Shown in pieces: positions 45,735 to 56,100 of a stretch of DNA of 64,000 nucleotides; the first letter of the stretch is position 1; each line of letters opens with the position of its first letter. The position numbers and the translations under genes are program-made. Below the pieces are notes generated by a model, which did no database searches, was not told the origin of the DNA, and saw only the letters and a list, made by a program, of their open reading frames with translations. Source of the stretch: Fistulifera solaris (lineage: Eukaryota > Bacillariophyta > Bacillariophyceae > Naviculales > Stauroneidaceae). The DNA is taken from NCBI GenBank assembly GCA_030295235.1, contig AP026152.1, positions 1 to 64,000 of the forward strand, written 5' to 3'.

Positions 45735-46237
45735 GAGGCTTTCGCCGGCTACCACCGATAATTACGTTATCGATTACTTTCTTTTTTGAACCACAAAGAT
45801 TGCACACGACGACACACGAAATGATTTTGTTAAGAAACCTTTATTTAATTAACGAATTCTTAATTAAATTACCTCAAACAAGTATTTCGTCGTGATATCT
45901 TGCGCACACCGCCTTGGGCTGCCGATTCTAATGACGATTCCTCTCGAGGAGCGACGGCGTGTTGACATCCCTCCGGCCTCCGGCGCCACCTTCCCTCATC
46001 CTAAAGGGCCATGTTCTATCTTTCACGGTGGTACGACCTAGTCTTTCATCATTCTTTTTCAAGTCAGCGCTCATTCTGTCACATGTTTCATGGAGTGTCA
46101 AGGGTGTCAATCAAAATCCAGAATAAAGATCGCTCGCCGAGCGTGACTGAATTTTCCGCCCGTGACTAAAGCAGATCTTCTTTTCTTCATCGCACAACAG
46201 AAAGCATTCTTTTTCGAGCCGTCCCCTTCTTTTGACC
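45735..46237. other. Intergenic region
   Basis: AT-rich 3' flank followed by a probable promoter for the transporter gene. Nothing else is recognised. Confidence 0.5.
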
Positions 46238-47633
46238 ATGATGCGACGTAAACATCCTCCCAAACAACACCTTCTTCTCACGAACACAGATACTTTGATT
46301 ACAAGAAGCATGCAGCGCCGATTCCCCCGTTGGTACCGCACACCGCGCACACAAACACTTGTCTTGGGGCTCGTCTTTTTCAAGTCTTTACCGCATATAC
46401 AACCATTCAATTCTATGCCTCGTCGAATTACGGTCCCGAACTCGCCAGTCGCATCGTCAGTACGTTGTATGTCACGTTTACGATCGGTTGTTTGGTGGCA
46501 CCGACGTGGACGAATCAATGGGGCGCGCCAGCGGCGGTGACCTTCGGTATTCTCGGATACGCGGTGCTGGTCATGACGAGTTTACTGTATTTTCAATTTC
46601 CGCAACATGCAGGGGTCGTCATTGGGGGAGGAGCCGTGTTGGGTTTCGGGGCATCCCTGCTCTGGACAGGGCAAGGACGTTTGTTGTTGGCGTATGCCCA
46701 GAATGATGCGAGTTTGTTGGGGTTGTTTTGGTCGGTCTTTCAATGCAGTGCCGTGACAGGCGGCTTGCTGAGTTTTCTGTATTATGGAAGAGAAACGATT
46801 GCGAACAATGCGGGATTGTACCTTATTTTCTTGGGCTTTATTCTTATGGGAGCACTCGCATCGCATTTTCTACTGATACCGCCCCGAGAGTTGTATCGAT
46901 TACCGAAACAAGAAGAATCTGTTGACTCGATGGAAGAAACAACGAGTCTAGTAGTCAATCAATCCAACTATCGAAACAATGAAGAGTCGCCGGAAGACGT
47001 TAGTCAGCATTCCTGGTGGTACGAAACACGTGAAACGTTACGAATGTTTTCGTCATCGACCATGCTATGGCTCGGTCCCTTATTCTTTTATACCGGATTC
47101 AATCAGCCCTATCAGCAAGCAACGTTCGGTAATCGAATGGTAAGCAAACGTACGATTGGATTGGAATTGATCGTATTTCATAGCATGGAAATATTAGGTG
47201 GTTTTGTGGGAGGAAAATTGTTGAAATCTCGAACGACGGCTCTCTATTGTTGGGCATTGTTTGGGATTATGATCATATCCGGTAATGCGCTGGCGCTCTT
47301 TGTCGAACTTTATCCATCCGTCGCTGCCGTCGACGTGGCGGACGGATGGGCAGTGCTGTTGCCATCCTTGGCGTTTGCGTCTTGGGGTTTGGCGGACGCA
47401 CAAATCAACCTTACATTCTGTGGTTGTTGGGACACTGGTATGCCGATTCCGAGCGGAGTCGCGCTATTGGCTTTTACAAATGCCTACAATCGTTGGGATA
47501 TTCCTTGGGCTTCTGGTGTATGCCAACGTCGCGCATGTCCGCGTTGCATCAATGGATACTATCCTCTAGTTTATTCGTCATAGGGTCCGTCATGTCCTTG
47601 CGGAAACTGCCCAAACGTAGTACATCGGAGTAA
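46238..47633 (+). CDS. UNC93-like major facilitator transporter, two frame breaks
   Basis: A polytopic membrane protein of about 465 residues. Hydrophobic segments include LYVTFTIGCLVAPTW, VTFGILGYAVLVMTSLLYF, GVVIGGGAVLGFGASLLW (with the UNC93-type WTGQGRLL motif), LGLFWSVFQCSAVTGGLLSF and LYLIFLGFILMGALASHFLL. A cytosolic Glu/Ser-rich loop follows and then the second bundle (LGPLFFYTGFNQPYQQATFG). The ending FYKCLQSLGYSLGFWCMP matches the family's FK..QS.G...F pattern. Frame breaks lie at the T5 run 46376-46380 and at about 47409-47412; one base added at each gives a single frame. The substrate is unknown; UNC93 relatives regulate channels or traffic receptors. Confidence 0.85.
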
Positions 47634-48021
47634 ACTAGACTTGTAGATTATAATAGTGTGGTCTTGTGGCACGAAAACGAAGTAAAGAGACTCGGACGAG
47701 CTAAATGAAGAAAAAAGTGATGCCATTATTTGCGAAATCGGTCACGCTTTAGCAAAGTTCTCTAAATAATGAGTGCCGGAACAATCACAGTGTCAATCAA
47801 TGTGTTGTCTTATGTGCTGGCTGGCGTTAACTGAAATCTCACGGCCTAAGTAAACTGTCTGACGGGCGCGCGCCGTTGCACAATACGGAGTTGATCGCCT
47901 ACCGAAGCTGTTTGTTTGTTTGCATCTCCGTTTCTTCGTTATAGCGACAACAAAGAATACCTGGTAATCATCTCCTTCCTTCTGTTCTATTCATTCAGCG
48001 ATTTCAAACAATCTCTACACC
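47634..48021. other. Intergenic region
   Basis: Separates the transporter from the next plus-strand gene. No repeat or coding frame seen. Confidence 0.5.
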
Positions 48022-48606
48022 ATGATGAAATCAACTCAAAGCCAAGTAGAAGATGCGTTCGCTGGCCATCAAGAGGAAAAGTCGGAAAAGGATGTAGGCG
48101 TCTCACCGGTCCGAAACGGCCCCGTTGGCTGCTACCTTGTCTACGAACCTTCGTCCGGCGGTCGTCTTATGAATGAATACAGCAAAGGCCCCATACCGAG
48201 CAACGCCGTAGGATTTTGGTGTACCGATGAGCCCATTCAAGAGTTTAAGTTCAAAGTAGCCGGCGGCCGCAGCGAATTGATCAAAGGAATCGCGGGTGGT
48301 GATTCGAATCGCCGTAAATACTTTACCGGCTGGTGCTTGTTTTTGAAAGCTGCCAAGGCAAAGAAAGCCAAAGTGATTCAATTCATTCCAGAGTCGCAGG
48401 GCGTACCAGTGGATGTGTATGGGTATCATCAAAAGTTGAATCAACCCGTCTTGTTGGAATTGGAGGAAGCCTTGACCGATGTGAGTGATTTGGATGCGGT
48501 TGCTGTCATGCCCCGGCATCATGAGTTCATGAGAGGTGTCAAGTCGATTGCTTTGAGTAACTTTTTGGAACTGGGAAATCTAGCGGGCGCATCGACGCGA
48601 TTGTAA
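48022..48606 (+). CDS. Conserved-looking hypothetical protein
   Basis: A 194-residue intact frame with ordered composition: NGPVGCYLVYEPSSGGRLMNEY, then VGFWCTDEPIQEFKFKVAGG, KYFTGWCLFLKAAKAKKAKVIQFIPES, LLELEEALTDVSDLDAVAVMP and a C-terminal ALSNFLELGNLAG. No signal peptide or membrane span, so cytosolic is likely. I do not recognise the family. It converges with the plastid-targeted microexon gene, whose stop is about 200 bp away. Confidence 0.72.
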   Translation: MMKSTQSQVEDAFAGHQEEKSEKDVGVSPVRNGPVGCYLVYEPSSGGRLMNEYSKGPIPSNAVGFWCTDEPIQEFKFKVAGGRSELIKGIAGGDSNRRKYFTGWCLFLKAAKAKKAKVIQFIPESQGVPVDVYGYHQKLNQPVLLELEEALTDVSDLDAVAVMPRHHEFMRGVKSIALSNFLELGNLAGASTRL

Positions 48607-48809
48607 CCGATGTTTTGTCCTGAAAAATGGATCCGAAGTGCGTGCACGAGAGTAAATCATTGATGCACGGATGATGATGCATGAAATACCATACATACAA
48701 CGAATCTGTGACACACTTTAACGTGTCTAGTAACAGAAGTTAAACCAATATTAACGCGACGAAGCATAAAATACGTTCTCGCTTAGCTGCTATCCTTATT
48801 CTCGCTCTT

Positions 48810-49532
48810 TTAGATCTCAACATTGGTGATGGTTTGAGTTTCGACCTGAGAAACTCCATCAATGGCCTTGATCTTGGCCAAAAGTCGGCTTCAGGTCCGT
48901 GGCCCTTCTCCGACCAAGGACCGTACTCCTCAAGAGGAACTGCAACGATTAAACAAATAAAAATACAGCGTCAGGGCCTTTGCTTCTGTCAACACACATG
49001 GTAGCTGCAAAACTTGCACGTACCAGTAATCATGAGCTAAACAATAAATATCAAGAAGAAGATTAATTCACGATTCAGAGTGGGTTAGTAAAAAGGACAG
49101 TGGATAGTTGCGAGAGCCTATTTTCTCCATAGAGCAATACAATGAAATGAACTTACTTTGAAGTCAAGACAAGATCCGCAGACCAGACGATTGACGGTAA
49201 CATCCTTGCTAATCGACTTGATTTCGGGCAGGTACTCGTCCACGACTTTGGCGATCGCTTCCAACGACTTGGAAGTGGCCTTATCTCCTTCGTACTTGCA
49301 ACGCCATTCTCGGCAGACGCGGTCAAAGCTCATGGCGCCATTGGCGAGAGGAACTGCTTCGAACAACGCAGTCGAAGAGGAGGCACGTGTAGAAGGAGCA
49401 GCCGGGGAGAATGCCTAAAAAAGGAATCGTGAGATGCGTTTCAATGCAAACCGTGGGTACATCCGCCGCCAGCAGTCATCAACCTACCGAAGCCGCAGAA
49501 ACGAGAGTCAAGAGAACAGCAGAGACTTTCAT
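48810..49532 (-). CDS. Plastid-targeted conserved protein with a 13-nt microexon, one frame break
   Basis: Four exons: 49532-49488, 49414-49157, 49036-49024 (13 nt) and 48939-48810, all with GT-AG introns (73, 120 and 84 nt). Exon 1 encodes a signal peptide ([15 protein letters not shown]). The junction with exon 2 makes ASAFSPAAP, the classic diatom plastid-import ASAF motif. The mature part has [36 protein letters not shown], then LMIT from the microexon, then [13 protein letters not shown] and a C-terminal [19 protein letters not shown]. One base is missing at the A4 run 48880-48883. Predicted length is 148 residues. Its alternating strand/helix pattern could be a ferredoxin-like fold; function is unknown. 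Confidence 0.78.
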
Positions 49533-50141
49533 ATTGTTTTTTCGTTGGGTAAGAATACCAGTTGAGACAAAGGTTAGCAAGGAATCCGATACAAACAAAT
49601 CAGCAAATAAATAGACGTTTGCTCATCGATCTCGATCGCATCATCGTGTTGTTATTGCGATGATCCGTCTCATTCATTATTTCTTGCTGCATACGTCACC
49701 GTCGCTGCTGTGACTGTGACCTGTGACTCAGGTAATCACGAATGAATGGCGTGTGATCGTAACTCGAGCTCTAGTGCACAACGAATATACTGTATACTGT
49801 CATGCATGTTCAAAGCACTACCAGATACTTATAAAACGAGAATGCAAGTCTCAACGGCCAGAGGCGTTTTAGATGTTCTATCCACTGTCCTTCTCAATGT
49901 ACACCAGCGATCCGCTCGTTTCTGTTCGCATTCGATATTATATACAAACTACCTTATAGTATTATGCACGACCTACAGTAACGTTTTCCACTCTAAAGAG
50001 TGGTTTGGCGAGAAAAAGGCATCCGTTGATAAGTTAGTTCCATGTCGTCCTTCGCTCACGTTTTTGCAACTTTTTGATGAAAACGGTCGCTCACCACAAT
50101 ACAACCATCCAATTGATAGAAACCTTTAATTCAAAACAGCC
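49533..50141. other. Intergenic region, divergent promoters
   Basis: The frame at 49746-50129 begins MACDRNSSSSAQ but lacks protein-like composition and directly abuts the next start. I treat this as promoter and leader sequence. Confidence 0.5.
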
Positions 50142-51053
50142 ATGAAGTTCGTATCCGCAAGTCTTTTCCTTTCCTTGATGGGCGCCGCGTCTGCGTTGGA
50201 AGAGCCTTCTTCGATCCTCGAATCGATGCAGGGTGAGCGTCACTTAAAGAAGCTCTTAGAACTCGATGAGGGTTTCGCCAAGCTGCAACAAGACACTGAA
50301 CGAGACCTCCAGATCGGCAGTGGCCTCTTCTGCGAAAAGCAATTGGATGCCTGCCGCACCTACACTGGAGGAAACTCCGTCGAACTCTGGTCGACCTACT
50401 TGGCGCCCATGCAAAACGGCACTCTTCCTTTTGGCCTCGGTCCCCTCTTCGCCGTCATTGAGCTCTTCACCAACGTTGGACTTGCAATTGGAGAAACCTT
50501 GGGACTTGTCACCTTGACCAACGTTTTGACGGTCGTTGAAAACGTTTTGGGCGTGCTTTCCGATCTTTTGTCTCGATTCCGAACGATGACCTTTGAGGCG
50601 GTCGTCACCGAGATGATTGAGTTGGAGCAGCAGACGAGCGAAGTCTTCGTGGAAAGTGAAGCCATGTGGGACCAATTCGCGACTTTGCAAAATGAAGTGC
50701 TTGCTATCTTGCAAGGAGCAGTTGATCAAGCGCAGGCACGAGGAAGTATGGCCGTTTCATCCGCGTACGATGTGATTGCATCTTTGTTGAACTTCTACGC
50801 TGAGTTGTACCGCTCTATTGTTGCCGTTGGCTTGGGACCTACCAGCCAAGCTGTTGTTGACTGTCAGTCGGACCGTGTGTCCTGCTCGATTGACCGCTTG
50901 GCCATCGATGTTATTCCGGCTTTGACTTCTTTGGTCGTTTACTTGGGTGCTGAGGCCAACTCCACCGCAACAAACGCCACCTTACCCATCGTCTCCAACG
51001 CCACCGCGCCGGTTGCTGCCAACAGCACCACGAACGCCACGGTTACTCCTTAA
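50142..51053 (+). CDS. Secreted glycoprotein, tandem copy 1
   Basis: A 303-residue intact protein with a signal peptide (MKFVSASLFLSLMGAASA). An alpha-helical, hydrophobic-rich body follows (LGPLFAVIELFTNVGLAIGETLG, VVENVLGVLSDLLSRF, SSAYDVIASLLNFYAELY). Four cysteines are paired by position (FCEKQLDAC and DCQSDRVSC). The tail is rich in N-glycosylation sequons (NSTATNATLPIVSNATAP, NSTTNATV). It has the same order as the neighbouring gene at 51542. No known domain recognised; a secreted or surface glycoprotein. Confidence 0.85.
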   Translation: MKFVSASLFLSLMGAASALEEPSSILESMQGERHLKKLLELDEGFAKLQQDTERDLQIGSGLFCEKQLDACRTYTGGNSVELWSTYLAPMQNGTLPFGLGPLFAVIELFTNVGLAIGETLGLVTLTNVLTVVENVLGVLSDLLSRFRTMTFEAVVTEMIELEQQTSEVFVESEAMWDQFATLQNEVLAILQGAVDQAQARGSMAVSSAYDVIASLLNFYAELYRSIVAVGLGPTSQAVVDCQSDRVSCSIDRLAIDVIPALTSLVVYLGAEANSTATNATLPIVSNATAPVAANSTTNATVTP

Positions 51054-51541
51054 TTTCTTCATTCTCTGTAGAAAGTAATGAGTTAAATTATTCATACGTA
51101 TCGGAAAAACTTGATCAGGTACATTCTATTATTTTTTTTAATAAGCGTCGGAATAATTTAGATAATACCACGGTGTGCTTAGCCCTATTCAAAGACTGAC
51201 TACAAATAATAATAGAGTCAGGATGACGAAACTTTTGGCCGTTCGACATAGGTCGGACTCGGGACTGACTGAATTTGAGTCGTCGTCCAAAAAGTAAAAT
51301 ACACTTTAAGCCATACTGGTAAAATGTCTTGTTTGTTGCATACGGCGACCACCGTAAATAGACAAAATAATTAGACGAATGTTAACGGTCCGTTTGGTAA
51401 CTACAGGAAAGCAACAGCCATAACCTTGTTGGCTTTTCGTAATCGATCAAGCTTTCGCCAAAGTGAAAGCTCCTCACATTTTTGTCGATCGCCCACAATA
51501 AAACAAAAAACAATTCTTCTTTCTCGCCACTCATCGTCACC
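51054..51541. other. Spacer between tandem paralogues
   Basis: AT-rich 3' and 5' flanks; no repeat or gene seen. Confidence 0.5.
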
Positions 51542-52530
51542 ATGAAAATTGCTTCAGCTTCCATTCTCTTAACTTTATCGACAGTGTCGCATGCTTTGGA
51601 GCATCCTGTCGCGCAGGCCCAGCTCGAACCGGCGCAACTCGACCATCTTCATGATCTTTACAATAGCTTTCAAGAATTGCAACAGGGTGTGCAAAGTAGT
51701 CACCACCGCGACTTGGCGTTAGGGGATGGTGCCTTGGCGTTAGGAGATGCTTTATTGTGCCGCTTTCAACTGGCGTCGTGCCAAACTCTTACCGCCGCGG
51801 CGAACGTCGAGGCCTGGGCTGATAGCTTGCAACCGATGCAGAACTCGACGACCATGGGTCCTTTGTTGACCATTTTGAATCTTGCGACCGACGTGGCGGA
51901 GTCGTTGGCGGAATTGGCGGGCCTGGGTACTTTGAATATGGTACTAGACTCGGCCGATTCCGTGCTGAAGATCTTGTCGGAACTGTTGGGAAATTTGCGC
52001 AATTTTCGAGGATCTTCGTTCGATACCTTGTCGGCGATGGAATCGATTGACGTGGTTGTTCATGAAACCGGTATGGCATTTCAGTCTTTGGGTATGGTAT
52101 GGGCCAATTTTTGGGCTTCGGTGACTGTCGCTTGGACGGAAGCCAAAGGTATTATGACGGAAGCTTACGCCATTTCCGAGACCATGTTCATCACCATGTA
52201 TCGCGATGTCATCAAAGCGTCCGCTAACTTCTTGATGACATTCTGGACGACAACAATTGAATATGTGACCACCGCGGGTTCTCAACAAAGATGGCCTGTG
52301 CGACGGGACGCATTGAATGTTCGTACGAGATGTGGTCGTACGAGATGTTCCCCAGTTTGGCGACACTCTCTTTGATCGGTGGTAATCAACCGGATTCTGT
52401 CGCCAACAAGCCAAATGTTACAAAACCGGAGCCCGTTTCGAATGCCACTTTAGCGACGAATGCAACTCTTCCAGTGGTGAACGCCACCGAGTCGGAACCA
52501 TTGACGAATGCAACACAGCCGGAAGCATAA
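51542..52530 (+). CDS. Secreted glycoprotein, tandem copy 2, one frame break
   Basis: Paralogue of the gene at 50142. Its signal peptide is MKIASASILLTLSTVSHA. Shared features are LCRFQLASC (compare FCEKQLDAC), the PMQN segment, the helical body (MGPLLTILNLATDVAESLAELAG, VLDSADSVLKILSELLGNL), the second Cys pair (ACATGRIEC) and the sequon-rich tail (NATLATNATLPVVNAT). The frame shifts at the A3 run 52287-52289; one extra A joins the tail and gives about 329 residues. It carries a small internal duplication, LALGDGALALGDA, absent from copy 1. Confidence 0.82.
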
Positions 52531-53144
52531 ATGAATATGCCGTGGTGTTGTTTAATAATATGTTTTATTATCTCCTTACTTTTTGTTTGCAATAGATCTC
52601 CTTTATTAAAATTTCTTTCGAGTTCTGTCGTTGTTTCCTCTATTTCCCATTAGGTCCGTGACTGAAATACACCCACGAACCAATGGCTCCACCGGATCGC
52701 TTTCAGCGAAGGCGCGGTCGATTACTTAGTGGGAGAAATGTCTGTTGGGGAATGCCGCGCGCGCATGACGTCAAGCATCGCTCCAGACACATCAATCGGT
52801 TCCGTTTAAGCACCTTGGATATCCTTATCGATACCGTCCGTCATGGATCCGTATGGCAGCGAATAGTACTTTTGATTCCATACACATACGTCAGACAAAA
52901 GGCGTTCGCTGAAGTGGATCTTATTTCGTACCGCATCCAACTCTGTCGACTGACACTTGTCGTCCGCTAACAAACTCCGCCAAAGAATTCGAAACACTGC
53001 CTCCAGCGAGCATCACAATAACACAAACACGAAGACGATGAAGACGACGAAAGAGAGAGGAGAACCGTAAATCACGACAGATAACAACCATTTCAAGCTA
53101 CACGTCTCAAACTATTGAATTATCAAAAGCAAACAACAATACAA
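52531..53144. other. Intergenic region
   Basis: The frame at 52683-52970 is Arg-rich and unconvincing. No repeat seen. Confidence 0.5.
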
Positions 53145-56100
53145 ATGAATCTTCCGCGGAGAACAATACGATTCTTAATAATCGCGGGCCTCGTCGTTCC
53201 TGCGACGACGTTTACCGTTCCTTCTCTTCAAAGCCATCATCGACGCGCTTCGCATCGACTGTACGATACTTCCATGAACGAAATGTGGTCCAGTATTGCT
53301 GCAACGGCCGTCAGTCCCAGTGAAACACTGCTGACGACCGTCTCGTTAGCGTCCGTATCGGCCCTCGTGGGAGCTGCGAATGCGGGTTTGGCGGCTCGCG
53401 AACGACAACGACAGTCGGAAATGAAAGAGAAATTGCAATCGCAACAAGCCGATTTGGGGAAATTTCAAAAGTCTGTCGAAAATTTGAATCGTCTGGCGCA
53501 GGTGAGTTTTGTATGATTGTGTGTGTTGAAGCATGATGTTTGTGTGTGATTTATTCTGACGTTTGCTTTTTTTACCTTCACTATGTTCAATCTACTTCCT
53601 TAACAGGTACTTACGGCAACCGGGACATTGTCGGCCGCCTATGTACTGTTAAATGTGGTGCCCTTGATCGATCAGTCGTCGAAAATACCCCCGACTTCGA
53701 CCCAAGTCTTGGCGGAGAAACGAGCCGCCGTACGGAGTGCGAGTCAACCGTCCTCGACGATTGCCGACCTCAAATTGCCCGTCAATCAAAAGTTTGATGC
53801 GATTGTCAAAGACTCGATGAAATCATCACCCGATGACTGGATTAAAGAAAAGGAAGGCAAAATGAATGCTTTATTGGAAAAGAAACGAGATCAGCTTTTG
53901 TCGGATTCTTCCGAATCAACGTCGGCGATGAAAGCGCAGTCGGTTACGATTGCCGATGGGGCAGCGAAAGCAACGGCTGCAACAGCGGAAGCTTTCAAGG
54001 CGGAAGTGAACAAAGAAGACTCGAAGAAAGAAGAGGGAGTCAAGGTTGAGGCGAAGAAAGAAGAACCCAAGAAAGCCGATGTCGACGTCAAGAAGGAGGA
54101 TTCGAAAAGCAAAGAGATGAAGTCCGACGTCAAGAAGGAAGAACCGAAATCGGAATTGAAAAAGAAGAGGTCAAAGCGGAAAGCAAAAAGGACGAGGCTG
54201 CCGTAAAGAAAGAGGAAGTAAAACCGGAAGTAAAGAAAGACGACGTGAAAGCTGAAGTCAAGAAAGAGGAACCGAAGAAAGACGAAGTGAAAGGAGAAGT
54301 CAAGAAGGAGGAACCGAAGAAAGATGAAGTGAAAGCAGAAGTCAAGAAGGAGGAACCGAAGAAAGACGAAGTGAAAGGAGAAGTCAAGAAGGAGGAACCG
54401 AAGAAAGATGAAGTGAAAGCAGAAGTCAAGAAGGAGGAACCGAAGAAAGACGAAGTGAAAGCGGAAGTCAAGAAGGAGGAACCGAAGAAAGACGAAGTGA
54501 AAGCGGAAGTCAAGAAGGAGGAACCGAAGAAAGATGAAGTCAAGAAAGAGCTACCTAAGAAAGAGGAAGCGAAAGCGGAGATCAAGACGGAGGAGCCCAA
54601 AAGGAGATGACTAAAGCTGCTGCTCCAACCGAAGACAAAATGATGGATCGTTTGATGACAAAAATGGACGAGGTCAAGATCAAGGAGCCAGAAACGTTCA
54701 TTTCACCGGAGAAGAAGATTGACGAGCCCGCCTTGAAAGACACTCAATCTGAGAAAAAGGAAGATTTTGTTGCTCCGAGCTCGGAAAAGAAAAGAGCAAC
54801 CTGTCGCAGAAAAGAAAGCATCAACTGATGAGCAAAAAGTCGCCCCTGTATCAACTCCTCCTTCTCAAACCGTGTCAGAAACTGCCAAAGCACCCGTCGC
54901 ATCTGTCGAAGTGCGCAAACCAGCAGTCGAGGCAGCCCCAGATGATTCCATTGGGCCGATCTTCCAGAATGCTGCGAAGAGCATGGATGCGTTTTTTACC
55001 GGAATTGGTCGAACTACTTCTTCAATAACACGACAAGTGACTAAGCTGCTTCCCACAGATGTCGCGAAAGAGTTTGAAAAAGTAAATGATAAAGACGTTG
55101 GCCTGTTCACGTCTGTTGCATTCCTTGCTACCACTGTTGGAGGGTTTGTCATCGCAGCAACTCGCGATGACGAACCTGATTCGAAAAAAGCTGAGAGAAG
55201 AGAAGCCGGTAAACGGAGAAAACCGTGCTTTACGCAACAATGGTAAGTCCCCATCTTTGTCTGATTTGGAAATCGCCGATTCGCAAGCTGGTGTTCGGAG
55301 GGAAAACACAAGGGCTGTCTCTGGGAGTACAAGGTCGGGCGAAGCTGATTTTAATAGCATTCCTAAAGATCGTCCTGGTGGTTCTTGGCCATCCGTAACA
55401 TCCCAAGCAATCGATCCTCGATGGATGTCCGTTGCACCAAAGGAAATGCAGCCGGATTATTCGTCTCAAAGAAAGCTCGCCGATTATCTTGCTGGCTCGG
55501 TCAACGATTCTACAATTGTCGGTTCTAAGAATCCCACCTCCGATTCAACTACGAAGCGGAATATCTATCAAAGCTCGCCTCCCAACGTATCAGCGTCAAA
55601 CGGGACACCACAAGCAAAGCCTGCAGATACGCGGTGGACGTCTGTCGCGCCCAGCGAACAACAGCCAAATAAATCATCTCAAACTGAGCGAAATTCAATG
55701 ATGGAAGACATTTCTGCAGCAAGGCGAGGCAAGCCAAAGGATGATTCTTTAGAGAAAATCTCAGAAGAGCCGGCATTTCCTGAGATCGAGGCGTTTGATG
55801 AAAAGCTTACGGGAAGCGCCCCGTCCCCTTGGGCGCGTATTTTCCGAGAAGCCACAGCAATTAGAAATGGTTCTAAGGGCAAATCTTTTACTTCGACGGG
55901 CGTCACTGAATATCGGAGTCGACAAACAGTTCCGAAGACCACGACTTTGCGTGATACACGTATTTCGACCGGTGGAGATCAGTTTCGAAAGGACAATACG
56001 TCGTCCGTTTTAAGCAGTAAAAAGCCAGAAGTTATAAGCCGAGGTCCGTATCCGAGTGCCACGAATTCAGTTATTTCGCTTTATTGGCAAGCGGAGACGC

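Noticed and set aside
54130-54600. Minus-strand SSFFGSSFLTSAFT repeat protein
   Set aside because: It is the antisense reading of the 42-bp KKEEPKKDEV coding repeat.
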